NCBI RefSeq assembly: GCF_017377575.1
Contig: NZ_JAFREM010000002.1
Location: forward strand, 62,001 to 126,000
Length of the DNA: 64,000 nt
Direction: 5' to 3'
Source of the DNA: Candidatus Enterococcus moelleringii
Lineage (GTDB): Bacteria > Bacillota > Bacilli > Lactobacillales > Enterococcaceae
The notes below the pieces were generated by a model. The model did no database searches and had not been told where the DNA came from. It was given only the letters and a program-made list of their open reading frames with translations. The position numbers were made by a program, and so were the translations under genes. Shown piece after piece: positions 51,026-59,343 of the stretch. The stretch's first letter is position 1. Each line of letters begins with the position of its first letter.

Positions 51026-51913
51026 ATGGTTCTGCCTTGGTTCCTGTGTATTGTCCTGCTGCTGATTGTTGCGGCTCTAGTAATTAAAATCTGGCTGTTA
51101 AAAAGAAGTATGAAGGAAATTTGTCGGGAACTGATGGAACATTTTGCCGAAGATACCAACGTTCTTTTGAGCACTTCTACTCGTGATGTTCACGTTCGAC
51201 AGCTGACGGCTGAATTAAATCAGCAGTTGCGGCTGCTGCGGGAACAACGGCAGAAATATTTAACCGGTGATCGTGAGCTGAAGATGGCGGTGACCAATAT
51301 CTCCCATGATTTGCGGACCCCGTTAACAGCGATCTTTGGGTATCTGGAACTGTTGGAGCAGGAAGAAAAGTCGCCGGCAGTCGCCGACTATTTGTCGGTG
51401 ATTGAGAATCGGGCGGAAGTGTTGAAGCAGTTGACTGAGGAATTTTTCTACTATTCGGTAGCTTCGACCCCGGAAAAACAAGCGGTAAAAGAAAAAGTAG
51501 TTCTGAATCAGCTGCTGGAGGAAAGCTTGGCGGGGGCCTATGCGGAATTAATGGTGCATAATATTACACCGGTTGTCCAAATGCCGGAGCAAAAAGTCGT
51601 TCGCTGGCTGAATCCTTCTGCTGTTTCCCGAGTATTTGCTAATTTGATTGCGAATGCTGTGAAATACAGTGACGGTGATTTGGAGATTACTTTGACGGAA
51701 GCTGGGGAAATCACCTTCACCAATACAGCCAGCCAGCTGGATGACGTTCAAGCCGGTAAGCTGTTTGATCGTTTTTACACGGTGGAGACCGCCACTAAAT
51801 CCACCGGCTTAGGTCTGACGATTACCCGCGCACTGGTGGAGCAGTTGGGCGGAAGCATTACTATGAGTTATGAAGATAAGCAGTTAAGTATTCGAGTAAA
51901 GTTGCCGGAATGA
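51026..51913 (+). CDS. Sensor histidine kinase with single N-terminal membrane helix
   Basis: A 295-residue kinase: one helix (about 4-25) and no extracellular domain, then a coiled linker, HisKA with VTNISHDLRTPLT (His94), N-box VFANLIANAVKYSDG, and a compact ATP lid ending STGLGLTITRALVEQLGG. G1 is shortened (ITFTNTASQLDD). The lack of a sensor domain suggests sensing through the ABC transporter encoded before it, as in antibiotic-resistance modules. The ATG at 51026 follows AAAGAGGTG; a GTG inside that site is less likely. Confidence 0.9.
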   Translation: MVLPWFLCIVLLLIVAALVIKIWLLKRSMKEICRELMEHFAEDTNVLLSTSTRDVHVRQLTAELNQQLRLLREQRQKYLTGDRELKMAVTNISHDLRTPLTAIFGYLELLEQEEKSPAVADYLSVIENRAEVLKQLTEEFFYYSVASTPEKQAVKEKVVLNQLLEESLAGAYAELMVHNITPVVQMPEQKVVRWLNPSAVSRVFANLIANAVKYSDGDLEITLTEAGEITFTNTASQLDDVQAGKLFDRFYTVETATKSTGLGLTITRALVEQLGGSITMSYEDKQLSIRVKLPE

Positions 51914-51916
51914 AAT

Positions 51917-51961
51917 AGGAGCGAAGATTTACTATAAAGTAGATCTTTGCTCCTGTTTTTT
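51917..51961. terminator. Bidirectional terminator
   Basis: AGGAGCGAAGAT pairs with ATCTTTGCTCCT (one G-T pair), loop of 14, followed by GTTTTTTATT. Confidence 0.85.
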
Positions 51962-52496
51962 ATTGTTCGGCTTTAAAACCAGCTTTCACTTCTTGTATCC
52001 AACCTTCAATTGCTTCTGCCAAAACCATTTGCTGCTGAAGAACCGCCAACCCAGTTTTGGGAATCTCAGTGGCGTGTTCTTTGGCAGCCAAGTTTTCGGT
52101 CAGGTTTGCCTTTAGCTGAAGGACGTTGTGCTCGATATTTGCGATACACACTTTCTGCTCTTCAGGCGGCAGACTGCTGAGGTTGACCATGACAGCATTA
52201 AAGTCCAGAAAGATATGAATCGGCTGTTGAGAGATTTCCAGCATCAATGCTTCAAATTCTTTTTGTCCCTCAGCAGTCAAAGAGTAAATTGCTTTCTCAG
52301 CTTTGTTGCCTTCTTGAACAGATGAGCTGGTGAGATAACCCTTTTTCTCCAGCTGAATAACTTTTTTATAGATAGAAGGAGTACTGATCTTGACCCAACG
52401 GGAAATGTTGCGGTATTCCACTAATTTTTGAATATCATAGGCGCTCATCGCCTGTTGTTTGACCATGCCCAATACAATTAAATCGATCGTTGCCAT
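51960..52496 (-). CDS. PadR-family transcriptional regulator
   Basis: A 178-residue regulator: N-terminal PadR winged helix (IVLGMVKQQAMSAYDIQKLV; STPSIYKKVIQLEKKGYL; IYSLTAEGQKEF) and a C-terminal coiled-coil Vir-like dimerisation part. It is divergent from a MATE efflux gene and two near-palindromes lie in the shared promoter, so it is the likely repressor of both. GAGAGGATTTT precedes the ATG on the minus strand. Confidence 0.9.
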   Translation of the reverse strand: MATIDLIVLGMVKQQAMSAYDIQKLVEYRNISRWVKISTPSIYKKVIQLEKKGYLTSSSVQEGNKAEKAIYSLTAEGQKEFEALMLEISQQPIHIFLDFNAVMVNLSSLPPEEQKVCIANIEHNVLQLKANLTENLAAKEHATEIPKTGLAVLQQQMVLAEAIEGWIQEVKAGFKAEQ

Positions 52497-52523
52497 AAAA
52501 TCCTCTCTTTCTGTGCTTGACTA

Positions 52524-52574
52524 CTACTATAAATTATAGTAGCATCTCTACATTGATATAATTTATAGTAATGT
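52524..52574. promoter_or_regulatory. Paired operators in the PadR/MATE divergent promoter
   Basis: Operator 1 (52524-52542) is CTACTATAA-A-TTATAGTAG, a perfect 9-bp-arm palindrome. Operator 2 (52550-52574) is an imperfect palindrome around TATAATTTATA, bounded by ACATT/AATGT. Each contains the -10 hexamer of one of the divergent promoters (TATAAT at 52557-52562 for the MATE gene; TATAAT on the minus strand in operator 1 for padR). Confidence 0.75.
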
Positions 52575-52612
52575 TGTTTAGATCAGGTGTCAATAGACGA
52601 GGAGTGAATGTA

Positions 52613-53989
52613 ATGGAAAAACGCAACAAAAAGATGGAACTGCTGGCAAGTGTACCGGTGCCGAAAGCTCTTTTGGCAATGGGGATTCCAACGATGATCG
52701 GTATGATGATTAATGCTTTATACAACATTGTGGATGCTTATTTTGTGGGGGCTTTGGGAAGCAGTCAGATGGGTGCGATCTCGGTGGCTTTTCCGCTGGG
52801 GCAAGTAGTAGTAGGGTTAGGTCTGCTATTTGGGAATGGTGCGGCTTCCTATATTGCTCGTTTATTGGGAAATGGCGAAAAGGAGAAGGCCAATCAGGTT
52901 GCCAGTACAGCACTTTACAGCAGTTTGCTGGTGGGTGGAGTAATTATTTTACTAGCTGTTCTGCTTTTGAAGCCGATTCTGATAATTCTGGGGGCGACAG
53001 ACAGTATCCTACCTTATGCGATGAGTTATGGACGTATTTATATTCTATTTTCTATCTTTAATGTTTTTAATGTGACGATGAATAATTTGGTTACAAGTGA
53101 AGGAGCAGCGAAAACGACGATGTCCGCTTTGCTGATTGGGGCACTGCTGAATATTGTTTTAGATCCGATTTTCATTTATACCTTTGGACTAGGTGTCGCT
53201 GGAGCAGCACTTGCAACAGCTATTTCACAGGTAGTTTCTACGTTGGTTTATTTACGCTATGTCTTCAGTAAGAAAAGTGTCTTTAGCTTCAGCCCGAAAG
53301 CTTACCATCCCTCTAAGGAAATCATGAGCGAGATTTTGAAGATTGGCATTCCAACCTTGATTTTTCAAGTCTTAACCAGTTTAGCAATCACTTTGACGAA
53401 TCTGCAAGCAAAAACCTATGGCGATTCGGTAATTGCAGGAATGGGTGCAGTTACACGCATTATTTCTTTAGGCAGCATGATGATCTTTGGCTTCATTAAA
53501 GGCTTTCAGCCAATTGCCGGTTACAGCTATGGTGCGAAAAAGTATGATCGCTTGCAGGAAGCCATCAAGACTTCGGTTCAGTGGTCAACGATTTTTTGTG
53601 TGGTATTTGGGTTGATAATGGTCTTATTCCCGGGAGTGATTATTTCTCAATTTACCAATGGCGATCTGGAATTGATCCACGTTGGTCAGCGGGCGCTGCG
53701 TGCTAATGGACTTTCCTTTATGTTGTTTGGCTTCTATACAGTGTATTCTTCTTTGTTCTTAGCGTTAGGAAAAGCGAAAGAAGGCTTCTGGCTGGGAGCT
53801 TGTCGCCAAGGTGTTTGCTTGGTGCCGGTGATTTTGTTTTTACCGCTGGCCTTTGGGTTAAACGGCATTCTTTATGCTCAACCTGTTGCGGATGTTCTTT
53901 CGGCGGGAATTGCTCTGGTTATGGCGTTGCAGTTGCGGAAAGAGTTGTTGGTTGAAAAAAGGGGCGTGTCTTTGCCGGTAGAACGTTAA
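52613..53989 (+). CDS. MATE-family multidrug efflux transporter
   Basis: A 458-residue protein with twelve membrane helices in two homologous halves (IPTMIGMMINALYNIVDAYF starts the first; IGIPTLIFQVLTSLAITLTN the second), with the conserved VDAYFVGALGS and GFQPIAGYSYGAK segments. It exports cationic drugs or toxins in exchange for Na+ or H+. The ATG at 52613 follows CGAGGAGTGAATG. Repression by the divergent PadR is expected. Confidence 0.93.
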   Translation: MEKRNKKMELLASVPVPKALLAMGIPTMIGMMINALYNIVDAYFVGALGSSQMGAISVAFPLGQVVVGLGLLFGNGAASYIARLLGNGEKEKANQVASTALYSSLLVGGVIILLAVLLLKPILIILGATDSILPYAMSYGRIYILFSIFNVFNVTMNNLVTSEGAAKTTMSALLIGALLNIVLDPIFIYTFGLGVAGAALATAISQVVSTLVYLRYVFSKKSVFSFSPKAYHPSKEIMSEILKIGIPTLIFQVLTSLAITLTNLQAKTYGDSVIAGMGAVTRIISLGSMMIFGFIKGFQPIAGYSYGAKKYDRLQEAIKTSVQWSTIFCVVFGLIMVLFPGVIISQFTNGDLELIHVGQRALRANGLSFMLFGFYTVYSSLFLALGKAKEGFWLGACRQGVCLVPVILFLPLAFGLNGILYAQPVADVLSAGIALVMALQLRKELLVEKRGVSLPVER

Positions 53990-54092
53990 GTAACTAACTC
54001 TGTGAGAAATCAATTATAAAAAATCGACACCCCATTGCTTTTTTCGAATCCGTTTTCTAAAATGAAGCGTATACAAAATTTGGAGGTGCACT

Positions 54093-55250
54093 ATGTCAAT
54101 TGGTTTTGGAATTATTGGATTAGGCAATAGAGGCTACAAATATGCGTTGCATACCATTATGAAAAGTAAAGAGTGCCACATCGAAATGGTCTGTGACGCA
54201 CATGGTAATCATTTTGATCAATTTCCGGGTATCTCTAATACAAAGGAGTTCACCGAAGTTTTAGAAAATCCCAAGGTAGATGCCGTTTTTATCGCTACAC
54301 CTGATGATACTCATGCAGAAATTGTAATCCAAGCTGCTAAACACAAGAAGCATATTCTTTGTGAGAAACCATTGGAGATTAGCCGTGAGAAGGTACAAGA
54401 GATTCAAGTAGCCTTAAGAGATTTTGAGGGGGCTTTCGAAGTAGGCTATGTATTGCGTTACGCTCGATTATTTCAAAAGGTTAAGAGTTATCTGATTAGT
54501 GGTGCAATAGGAGATCTTCATATGATCAACGTGATGGATCATATTCCGTATGGTGGATATGCTTATTTCCATGATTGGCATAGAAAAAGAGAAACTTCTA
54601 CTAGTTTATTATTACAAAAGGCTACTCACTCGTTAGACATAGTTAATTGGTATGTTGATGCTAAACCGCGAGAGATTGCTGCTTTTGGTAGACTCTCAAC
54701 AATGGGAAAACCTGGAGCATTGAAAAAATTTGGTAAGGAAGTAGCAAGCGATCTACATTGTCGAACCTGTGTAATCAGTGATAGCTGTGAAGAGAGCATT
54801 CAAAACATTTTAAAAGAAAAGAAAATCAGCTGGTCTGAAAATTGGCCGGATAGCTGTGTTTTCAATAGTGAGATCGATGTTGATGATCATCAAACGGTCA
54901 TGGTCCAGTATGAGAATGGAACACAGTTGGCCTATCAGCTTTGCTTGTTCGGGGCTTATTACAAACGAGAGTTCCATATTTTTGGCTCTGGTGGAGAATT
55001 AAGGTTTGATGATGTGTCTAACGAAATTACGATTTATGACCGATTGAGGAATGAAACTGTCACTTATAAAAATGATTACGCGGAAGAGCAAATGGAGCCG
55101 GGGGATGAAGAGCAGCTGCAGGATTTCATCTTGGCAGTTCAGACAGGTAAAAAGCCAATTTCTAATTTAGAATCCAGCATTACTGCAGCATTGTTGGCAA
55201 TCGATGCTCAAGCATCTATTGACCAGAAAAAAATGATTAAAAGCGACTGA
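54093..55250 (+). CDS. Gfo/Idh/MocA-family oxidoreductase
   Basis: A 385-residue NAD(P)-dependent oxidoreductase: Rossmann motif FGIIGLGNRGYKYAL, VFIATPDDTHAEI, EKP in ILCEKPLEI, and the catalytic-helix equivalent LLLQKATHSLDIVNWYVDA. A cysteine-bearing stretch LHCRTCVISDSCEESIQ (about residue 225) marks a subgroup with extra cysteines. TTGGAGG precedes the ATG. It ends at a bidirectional terminator and may be a separate unit within the sugar locus. Substrate is unknown. Confidence 0.9.
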   Translation: MSIGFGIIGLGNRGYKYALHTIMKSKECHIEMVCDAHGNHFDQFPGISNTKEFTEVLENPKVDAVFIATPDDTHAEIVIQAAKHKKHILCEKPLEISREKVQEIQVALRDFEGAFEVGYVLRYARLFQKVKSYLISGAIGDLHMINVMDHIPYGGYAYFHDWHRKRETSTSLLLQKATHSLDIVNWYVDAKPREIAAFGRLSTMGKPGALKKFGKEVASDLHCRTCVISDSCEESIQNILKEKKISWSENWPDSCVFNSEIDVDDHQTVMVQYENGTQLAYQLCLFGAYYKREFHIFGSGGELRFDDVSNEITIYDRLRNETVTYKNDYAEEQMEPGDEEQLQDFILAVQTGKKPISNLESSITAALLAIDAQASIDQKKMIKSD

Positions 55251-55257
55251 ACATACT

Positions 55258-55289
55258 CCGCCCCCAAAAATCCTAACTTTTGGGGGCGG
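55258..55289. terminator. Bidirectional terminator
   Basis: CCGCCCCCAAAA and TTTTGGGGGCGG form a 12-bp GC-rich stem between convergent oxidoreductase genes. Confidence 0.9.
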
Positions 55290-55294
55290 TAGTT

Positions 55295-56311
55295 TTAAGG
55301 TGTATGCTTTGAAACTAGCGGCTGATCTAACAATTCTTCAAATTCATGTCTATAAATTACTCTGTCCATTTTTAACGAAAGATAGGCTAAGGTAGCAATT
55401 TGAACGGTGTATAGGCCATCCAAACCGTTTACAGGTTCGGACTGATCTTGATTGATACATTCAATAAACGACTGAATCATTACAGAATCCATGCTGGGTT
55501 CAAAATTTAAATAACTGTAATTGTCGTCTCGAGTGTAAAAATCTACTTTTCGCCCGATTGCATCGACAAAAGTAAATCCTTTTTCACTAATAATCTCTAA
55601 CGTAACATCTCCCCACACTGGGTAATTTAAGGGACGATTCCAAGAGGTGTCCAAACTTAAAATGGCTCCATTAGTGAAAACAATATTGATCAATCCGGCA
55701 TCTTCGATTTCATTATTGGCTCGTCGTTGTGCTCGGGCAACAATCGAGGCAATTTCAAACTGGAATAGCCATCGAGATAAATCGATTAAGTGAACCATAT
55801 GATCAAGAATAGCACCCCCTCCTGATAATTCTTTGTCTAAGAACCAACCGCCTGGATTCTTCCCTCGGTTTGTACAATTCATCGCAATAATATTGCCTAA
55901 ATTCCCTTGACTGTATTCGTCTTGTAAATCCAAGATTGTTTTAGAAAACCGAATCGGATGTGCCACTAATAATTTAACTTTTGCTTCCCGACATGCAACG
56001 ATCATATTTAGCGCGTCACGAGTGGTTAAGGCTAAAGGTTTTTCTACAATTACATGCTTTTTATGCAATGATGCTGCAAGAGTGTAGTCAAAATGGAGCG
56101 AGTTTTCTGAACAGATCAAAACCGAGTCAATATCAGTACATAGAATTTTTTCAAGGCTTTTAAAAAAAGGTAAATCATATTTTTTGGCGAATTGGCTGCC
56201 TCTCAGTAAATTGTGGTCGTAGATACCGATGATTTCAACCTTCTCTTTAATAAATTCCTCTGTATACGAATTTGCTTGCATATGTGCGCAGCCAATAATT
56301 CCAATTTTCAT
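55295..56311 (-). CDS. Gfo/Idh/MocA-family oxidoreductase (paralogue A)
   Basis: A 338-residue oxidoreductase: KIGIIGCAHMQANSY, DSVLICSENSLHFDY, EKP in VIVEKPLALT, and the catalytic region SGGGAILDHMVHLIDL. It closely resembles the gene at 58358 in the same blocks (SLDTSWNRP, LICSEN, HP-RFS), so the two arose by duplication. It is the last gene of the minus-strand unit: AraC regulator, small protein, oxidoreductase. Confidence 0.9.
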   Translation of the reverse strand: MKIGIIGCAHMQANSYTEEFIKEKVEIIGIYDHNLLRGSQFAKKYDLPFFKSLEKILCTDIDSVLICSENSLHFDYTLAASLHKKHVIVEKPLALTTRDALNMIVACREAKVKLLVAHPIRFSKTILDLQDEYSQGNLGNIIAMNCTNRGKNPGGWFLDKELSGGGAILDHMVHLIDLSRWLFQFEIASIVARAQRRANNEIEDAGLINIVFTNGAILSLDTSWNRPLNYPVWGDVTLEIISEKGFTFVDAIGRKVDFYTRDDNYSYLNFEPSMDSVMIQSFIECINQDQSEPVNGLDGLYTVQIATLAYLSLKMDRVIYRHEFEELLDQPLVSKHTP

Positions 56312-56321
56312 AGGCTCTCCT

Positions 56322-56807
56322 CTATTTCATCAGTATATTTTGTTTACTGCTTTGTTTGATACTTTGCAACAATTCATCCAGCCAAATATTATCTAAAACT
56401 GAACTGTAAAAGCAGGGATCATAAGGTCCAGAGATTAAGAAGTTTGAATAAAATGCACTATGTTGACCGCTATGGTATTCATAAATACCGTCACTGCCTG
56501 AAATTTCAAATTTTTTAATGTACGAATCGGAATCTGAAAAGGTGAAGTCCAAGAAAATATTGCTTAGAGAGTCATTTAGAAACTGCAAAGAGATTAAGAA
56601 AACAGTTTCTTCGGCATTGCTTGAAGCATAAAGACTTTTAATTTGATTTTGATGTAAAGAGCGCACGAAGCTCAAATTTTCCTTAATGATCTCCTCTTTT
56701 TTAATTTCTGAATTACAGCTTGTGGAGATTGTGATCCGAGTAAAATCAATTTCCCCTAGTTCTCCCTGTTCGGCTAAGGATAATGCGTGAATATTTTCTG
56801 CGTGCAT
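56322..56807 (-). CDS. Small protein resembling a detached Gfo/Idh C-terminal domain (copy A)
   Basis: A 161-residue protein with no Rossmann motif. The strands VFLISLQFLNDSLSNIFLDF, then KKFEISGSDGIYEYHS and SAFYSNFLISG correspond to the beta-sheet pattern of Gfo/Idh C-terminal domains (the E-x-x-G-x-x-G-x-x-x-Y type turn). It shares this pattern with the small protein at 57897 (SDSAF after the Y-x-x-x-x-S turn). It starts 10 nt after the AraC gene and lies 10 nt before paralogue A. The domain match is by eye. Confidence 0.65.
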   Translation of the reverse strand: MHAENIHALSLAEQGELGEIDFTRITISTSCNSEIKKEEIIKENLSFVRSLHQNQIKSLYASSNAEETVFLISLQFLNDSLSNIFLDFTFSDSDSYIKKFEISGSDGIYEYHSGQHSAFYSNFLISGPYDPCFYSSVLDNIWLDELLQSIKQSSKQNILMK

Positions 56808-56817
56808 AGTATGCCTC

Positions 56818-57714
56818 CTAACTTAATTCATTCATTTTCTGATCAACGGCTTCTTTTGATTGCTTATACTTAGTCGGACTTAATCCAGTATATTTTTTGA
56901 AAGTATTCGAGAAATGATGAATGCTGTCATAACCCAATTCTAATCCGATTTCTGTGAAGCTTTTTTCATTTGATAAAATTAGTTCCTTCGCTTTTTCAAT
57001 TTTGAGGATTTTATAGTAATTAATCATGCTGTAGCCTGTGTATTCTTTGAACACTTTTTTTATGTGGGAAGCGCTTATATAAAAATGGTTAGCAAATTCT
57101 TCTATAGTGATATTTTTGTCTAGATTTTCTTCCATATAAGCCATTATTTGAGAGATTAAGTCATGTTTATGGATTTTTGGTGACACATGCTCCTTTTTAG
57201 CAGTAAGTCGTCTATGGTCTTGAATCATAGAATAAACTAACTCTGAAAAATGCAGGTACAAAATTTGTTCATCAATAGGGTCTGCATCTCGAATGAGTTG
57301 CCGAAGATTAAACGCGTTTTCTGACATCTGTGGATAAACCAACGCTGCTCTATAGAAAATGGCGCGAACCAGATGTTTTTGATGCTCAGACAAATGTAGA
57401 ATTTGTTTGTTTAAAGGATCTAATGGTGAATATCCTGTAAATGAGTCAAAGGTAATCATTGTCACTTGTGTTGTTTCTTTTTGGGAAGTCGCAAAGGAAT
57501 GCTGTTCACCATTGGGAAGTATAATGCAGTCTCCAGCTTCTAGATACAGGCTTTCTTTTCCGATGAAAAGGGTAATGGTACCAGAATTAATCGAATAGAA
57601 AATCCAGTGATAAAGTTTGTTTATTTGATGCTTCGTATCAGGCTTAAATGAGAACAAGGATAAGTCACTAATCTCTTTAATCGGAAGAAGCTTGATATCG
57701 GGATCCAGTTCCAA
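56818..57714 (-). CDS. AraC-family transcriptional regulator
   Basis: A 298-residue protein: N-terminal cupin-like sensor (FSINSGTITLFIGKESLYLE; DCIILPNGEQHSFATSQ) and C-terminal double HTH (ITIEEFANHFYISASHIKKV; TEIGLELGYDSIHHFSNTFK). It lies between the two oppositely directed small-protein/oxidoreductase pairs and is the likely regulator of the divergent catabolic operon. The start is taken as TTG at 57714, 5-6 nt after GCGAGGTGA; a GTG inside that site (57723) is the alternative. Confidence 0.88.
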   Translation of the reverse strand: MELDPDIKLLPIKEISDLSLFSFKPDTKHQINKLYHWIFYSINSGTITLFIGKESLYLEAGDCIILPNGEQHSFATSQKETTQVTMITFDSFTGYSPLDPLNKQILHLSEHQKHLVRAIFYRAALVYPQMSENAFNLRQLIRDADPIDEQILYLHFSELVYSMIQDHRRLTAKKEHVSPKIHKHDLISQIMAYMEENLDKNITIEEFANHFYISASHIKKVFKEYTGYSMINYYKILKIEKAKELILSNEKSFTEIGLELGYDSIHHFSNTFKKYTGLSPTKYKQSKEAVDQKMNELS

Positions 57715-57866
57715 TAAAGTCACCTCGCAAATGACGTTTTTTTTATTATTTCATATTTTCTAAGGTTAAAAAGTATTTCTGAAGCAGAATGTCTTTTTTT
57801 GCAAGTGAAGAATATTTTTTTCTAAATCTTATCTGCATAGACATCTAGTATTCTAATTGTAATCAA

Positions 57867-57880
57867 TGAAAACGCATACT
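57867..57880 (+). promoter_or_regulatory. cre-like site (catabolite repression) ahead of the sugar operon
   Basis: TGAAAACGCATACT matches the degenerate cre consensus except at its last base. It sits between the promoter region and the AAGGGGTGG ribosome binding site, where CcpA would act as a roadblock. Confidence 0.55.
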
Positions 57881-57896
57881 TCAAGGGGTGGTATAC

Positions 57897-58358
57897 TTGC
57901 AATTTAAAAAAAAGCTCATAGAAGCTTGTAAAAAAAGCTCAATTGATAAAGTGAATTTTCTACGTTTGAGCTGTTATCAGTTAGCCGGCGAAGATGATAT
58001 CGAGAGGATTGCTCAACAAGGACTGCAATTTCTTTTGGATATCAAAAGGGCAACTGATCCTCAAGTAACAATACAACGGATAATTCCACAAAGAAATGCG
58101 CAGGCTGTTTTGATTGCAGGTTGTTTTAGTGATGGGTCATTATTCAATCTTTCATTAGCTTTGCTGGATTCAAAACAAGAGGCGTTGTTTAGAGTTGAAG
58201 TTGTCGGAGATCTGGGTATGGTGCAATATGATTCTTCTTCAGATAGTGCTTTTACTATTTATGGTTATCCCTTCAATTTCTTTAGTACAGAAGAAATTGA
58301 CGAACAGATTAAGGCGCTGTTTAAACAGTTAGCAATTTCGAAAGAGAGGGTTTCTTGA
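57897..58358 (+). CDS. Small protein resembling a detached Gfo/Idh C-terminal domain (copy B)
   Basis: A 153-residue protein starting at TTG after AAGGGGTGG (a GTG nine bases upstream is inside that site). Strand pattern NAQAVLIAGCFSDGSLFNLS, LFRVEVVGDLGMVQYDSSSD and SAFTIYGYPFNFFS matches copy A, with the same turn and SAF segment. There is no catalytic motif. Its stop overlaps the next oxidoreductase gene by one base (TGATG), so the two products are made together. Confidence 0.65.
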   Translation: MQFKKKLIEACKKSSIDKVNFLRLSCYQLAGEDDIERIAQQGLQFLLDIKRATDPQVTIQRIIPQRNAQAVLIAGCFSDGSLFNLSLALLDSKQEALFRVEVVGDLGMVQYDSSSDSAFTIYGYPFNFFSTEEIDEQIKALFKQLAISKERVS

Positions 58359-59329
58359 TGCGGGTTGGAATTTTAGGAGTCGCGCACATCCATGCAGCCA
58401 GTTATGTGTCTGAATTAAAGAGGGCAGAAATCTCGATTACCGGTGTTTATGACAGGAATTCTGAAAAGGCCGAACGATTTTGCTTTGAAGAGGGTTTGCG
58501 GAATTTAGAAAACCCAAAAGCCGTTTTTGATAGCGGCTGTGATACGGTTTTAATTTGTTCAGAAAATGTTTTTCACAAAGAATTGGCTTTACAAGCAGCG
58601 TCAGCCAAAAAGCACATCATTGTTGAAAAACCGATGGCTTTAAGCGCTAAAGACTGCGAGGAGATGATTGCTGCAGCGAAAGAAAACCAGGTAAAACTGA
58701 TGGTGGCACACCCTGTTCGTTTCAGCCAAACGATTCAAGATATCAAGCCGGTAATTGAAGCGAAAGAGTTAGGGGAATTACTTGCCATCAATTCTTCCAA
58801 TCATGGAAAAAATCCTGGTGAATGGTTCATACAACCAGATTTGTCTGGCGGAGGCGCTTTGATTGATCATACTGTTCATATTTTAGATCTGGTCAATTAT
58901 TTATTTGGTTTAGAAGTAAAAGAGATTTCAGCTTTTATCAGTAAAACGGATGAGACGCTAGCGGTCGAAGATACAGGTTTGGTCCTGTTGAGCTTTGAAG
59001 GTGAAGTCATCATGTCCTTGGATACTTCGTGGAATCGCCCGGAAACCTATCCGATTTGGGGAGATGCGATTTTAGAACTGGTTTTTGAGAAAGGGTACTT
59101 AGTCGTCGATGGTTTTGGGAGGAAAATGAATCTATTCGATGATCAACGTCAAATTGTGGAAAGCTTCTATTATGAAGAAAATATGGATCGGTTGATGATG
59201 GAAGCATTCATTGACGCGATTGACCATGATTTATCAGCTCCTGTATCGGGTGAAGATGGGTTATACACCGTGCGAATAACTGAAGGTGCTTTTGAAGCTG
59301 CTCGTTTGGAAAAAACAATCAAAATCTAA
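58358..59329 (+). CDS. Gfo/Idh/MocA-family oxidoreductase (paralogue B)
   Basis: A 323-residue oxidoreductase: RVGILGVAHIHAASY, DTVLICSENVFHKE, VEKPMALSA and the catalytic block SGGGALIDHTVHILDL. Paralogue of the gene at 55295. The ATG at 58358 follows AGAGAGGG and shares a base with the upstream stop. It is third from the head of the catabolic operon that continues into the ABC importer. Confidence 0.9.
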   Translation: MRVGILGVAHIHAASYVSELKRAEISITGVYDRNSEKAERFCFEEGLRNLENPKAVFDSGCDTVLICSENVFHKELALQAASAKKHIIVEKPMALSAKDCEEMIAAAKENQVKLMVAHPVRFSQTIQDIKPVIEAKELGELLAINSSNHGKNPGEWFIQPDLSGGGALIDHTVHILDLVNYLFGLEVKEISAFISKTDETLAVEDTGLVLLSFEGEVIMSLDTSWNRPETYPIWGDAILELVFEKGYLVVDGFGRKMNLFDDQRQIVESFYYEENMDRLMMEAFIDAIDHDLSAPVSGEDGLYTVRITEGAFEAARLEKTIKI

Positions 59330-59343
59330 AAGGAGGAATTTTT

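Noticed and set aside
54060-54080. cre site upstream of the first Gfo/Idh gene (TGAAGCGTATACA)
   Set aside because: It is one base short of the cre spacing. A nearby minus-strand match has two mismatches, so support is too weak to list as a feature.
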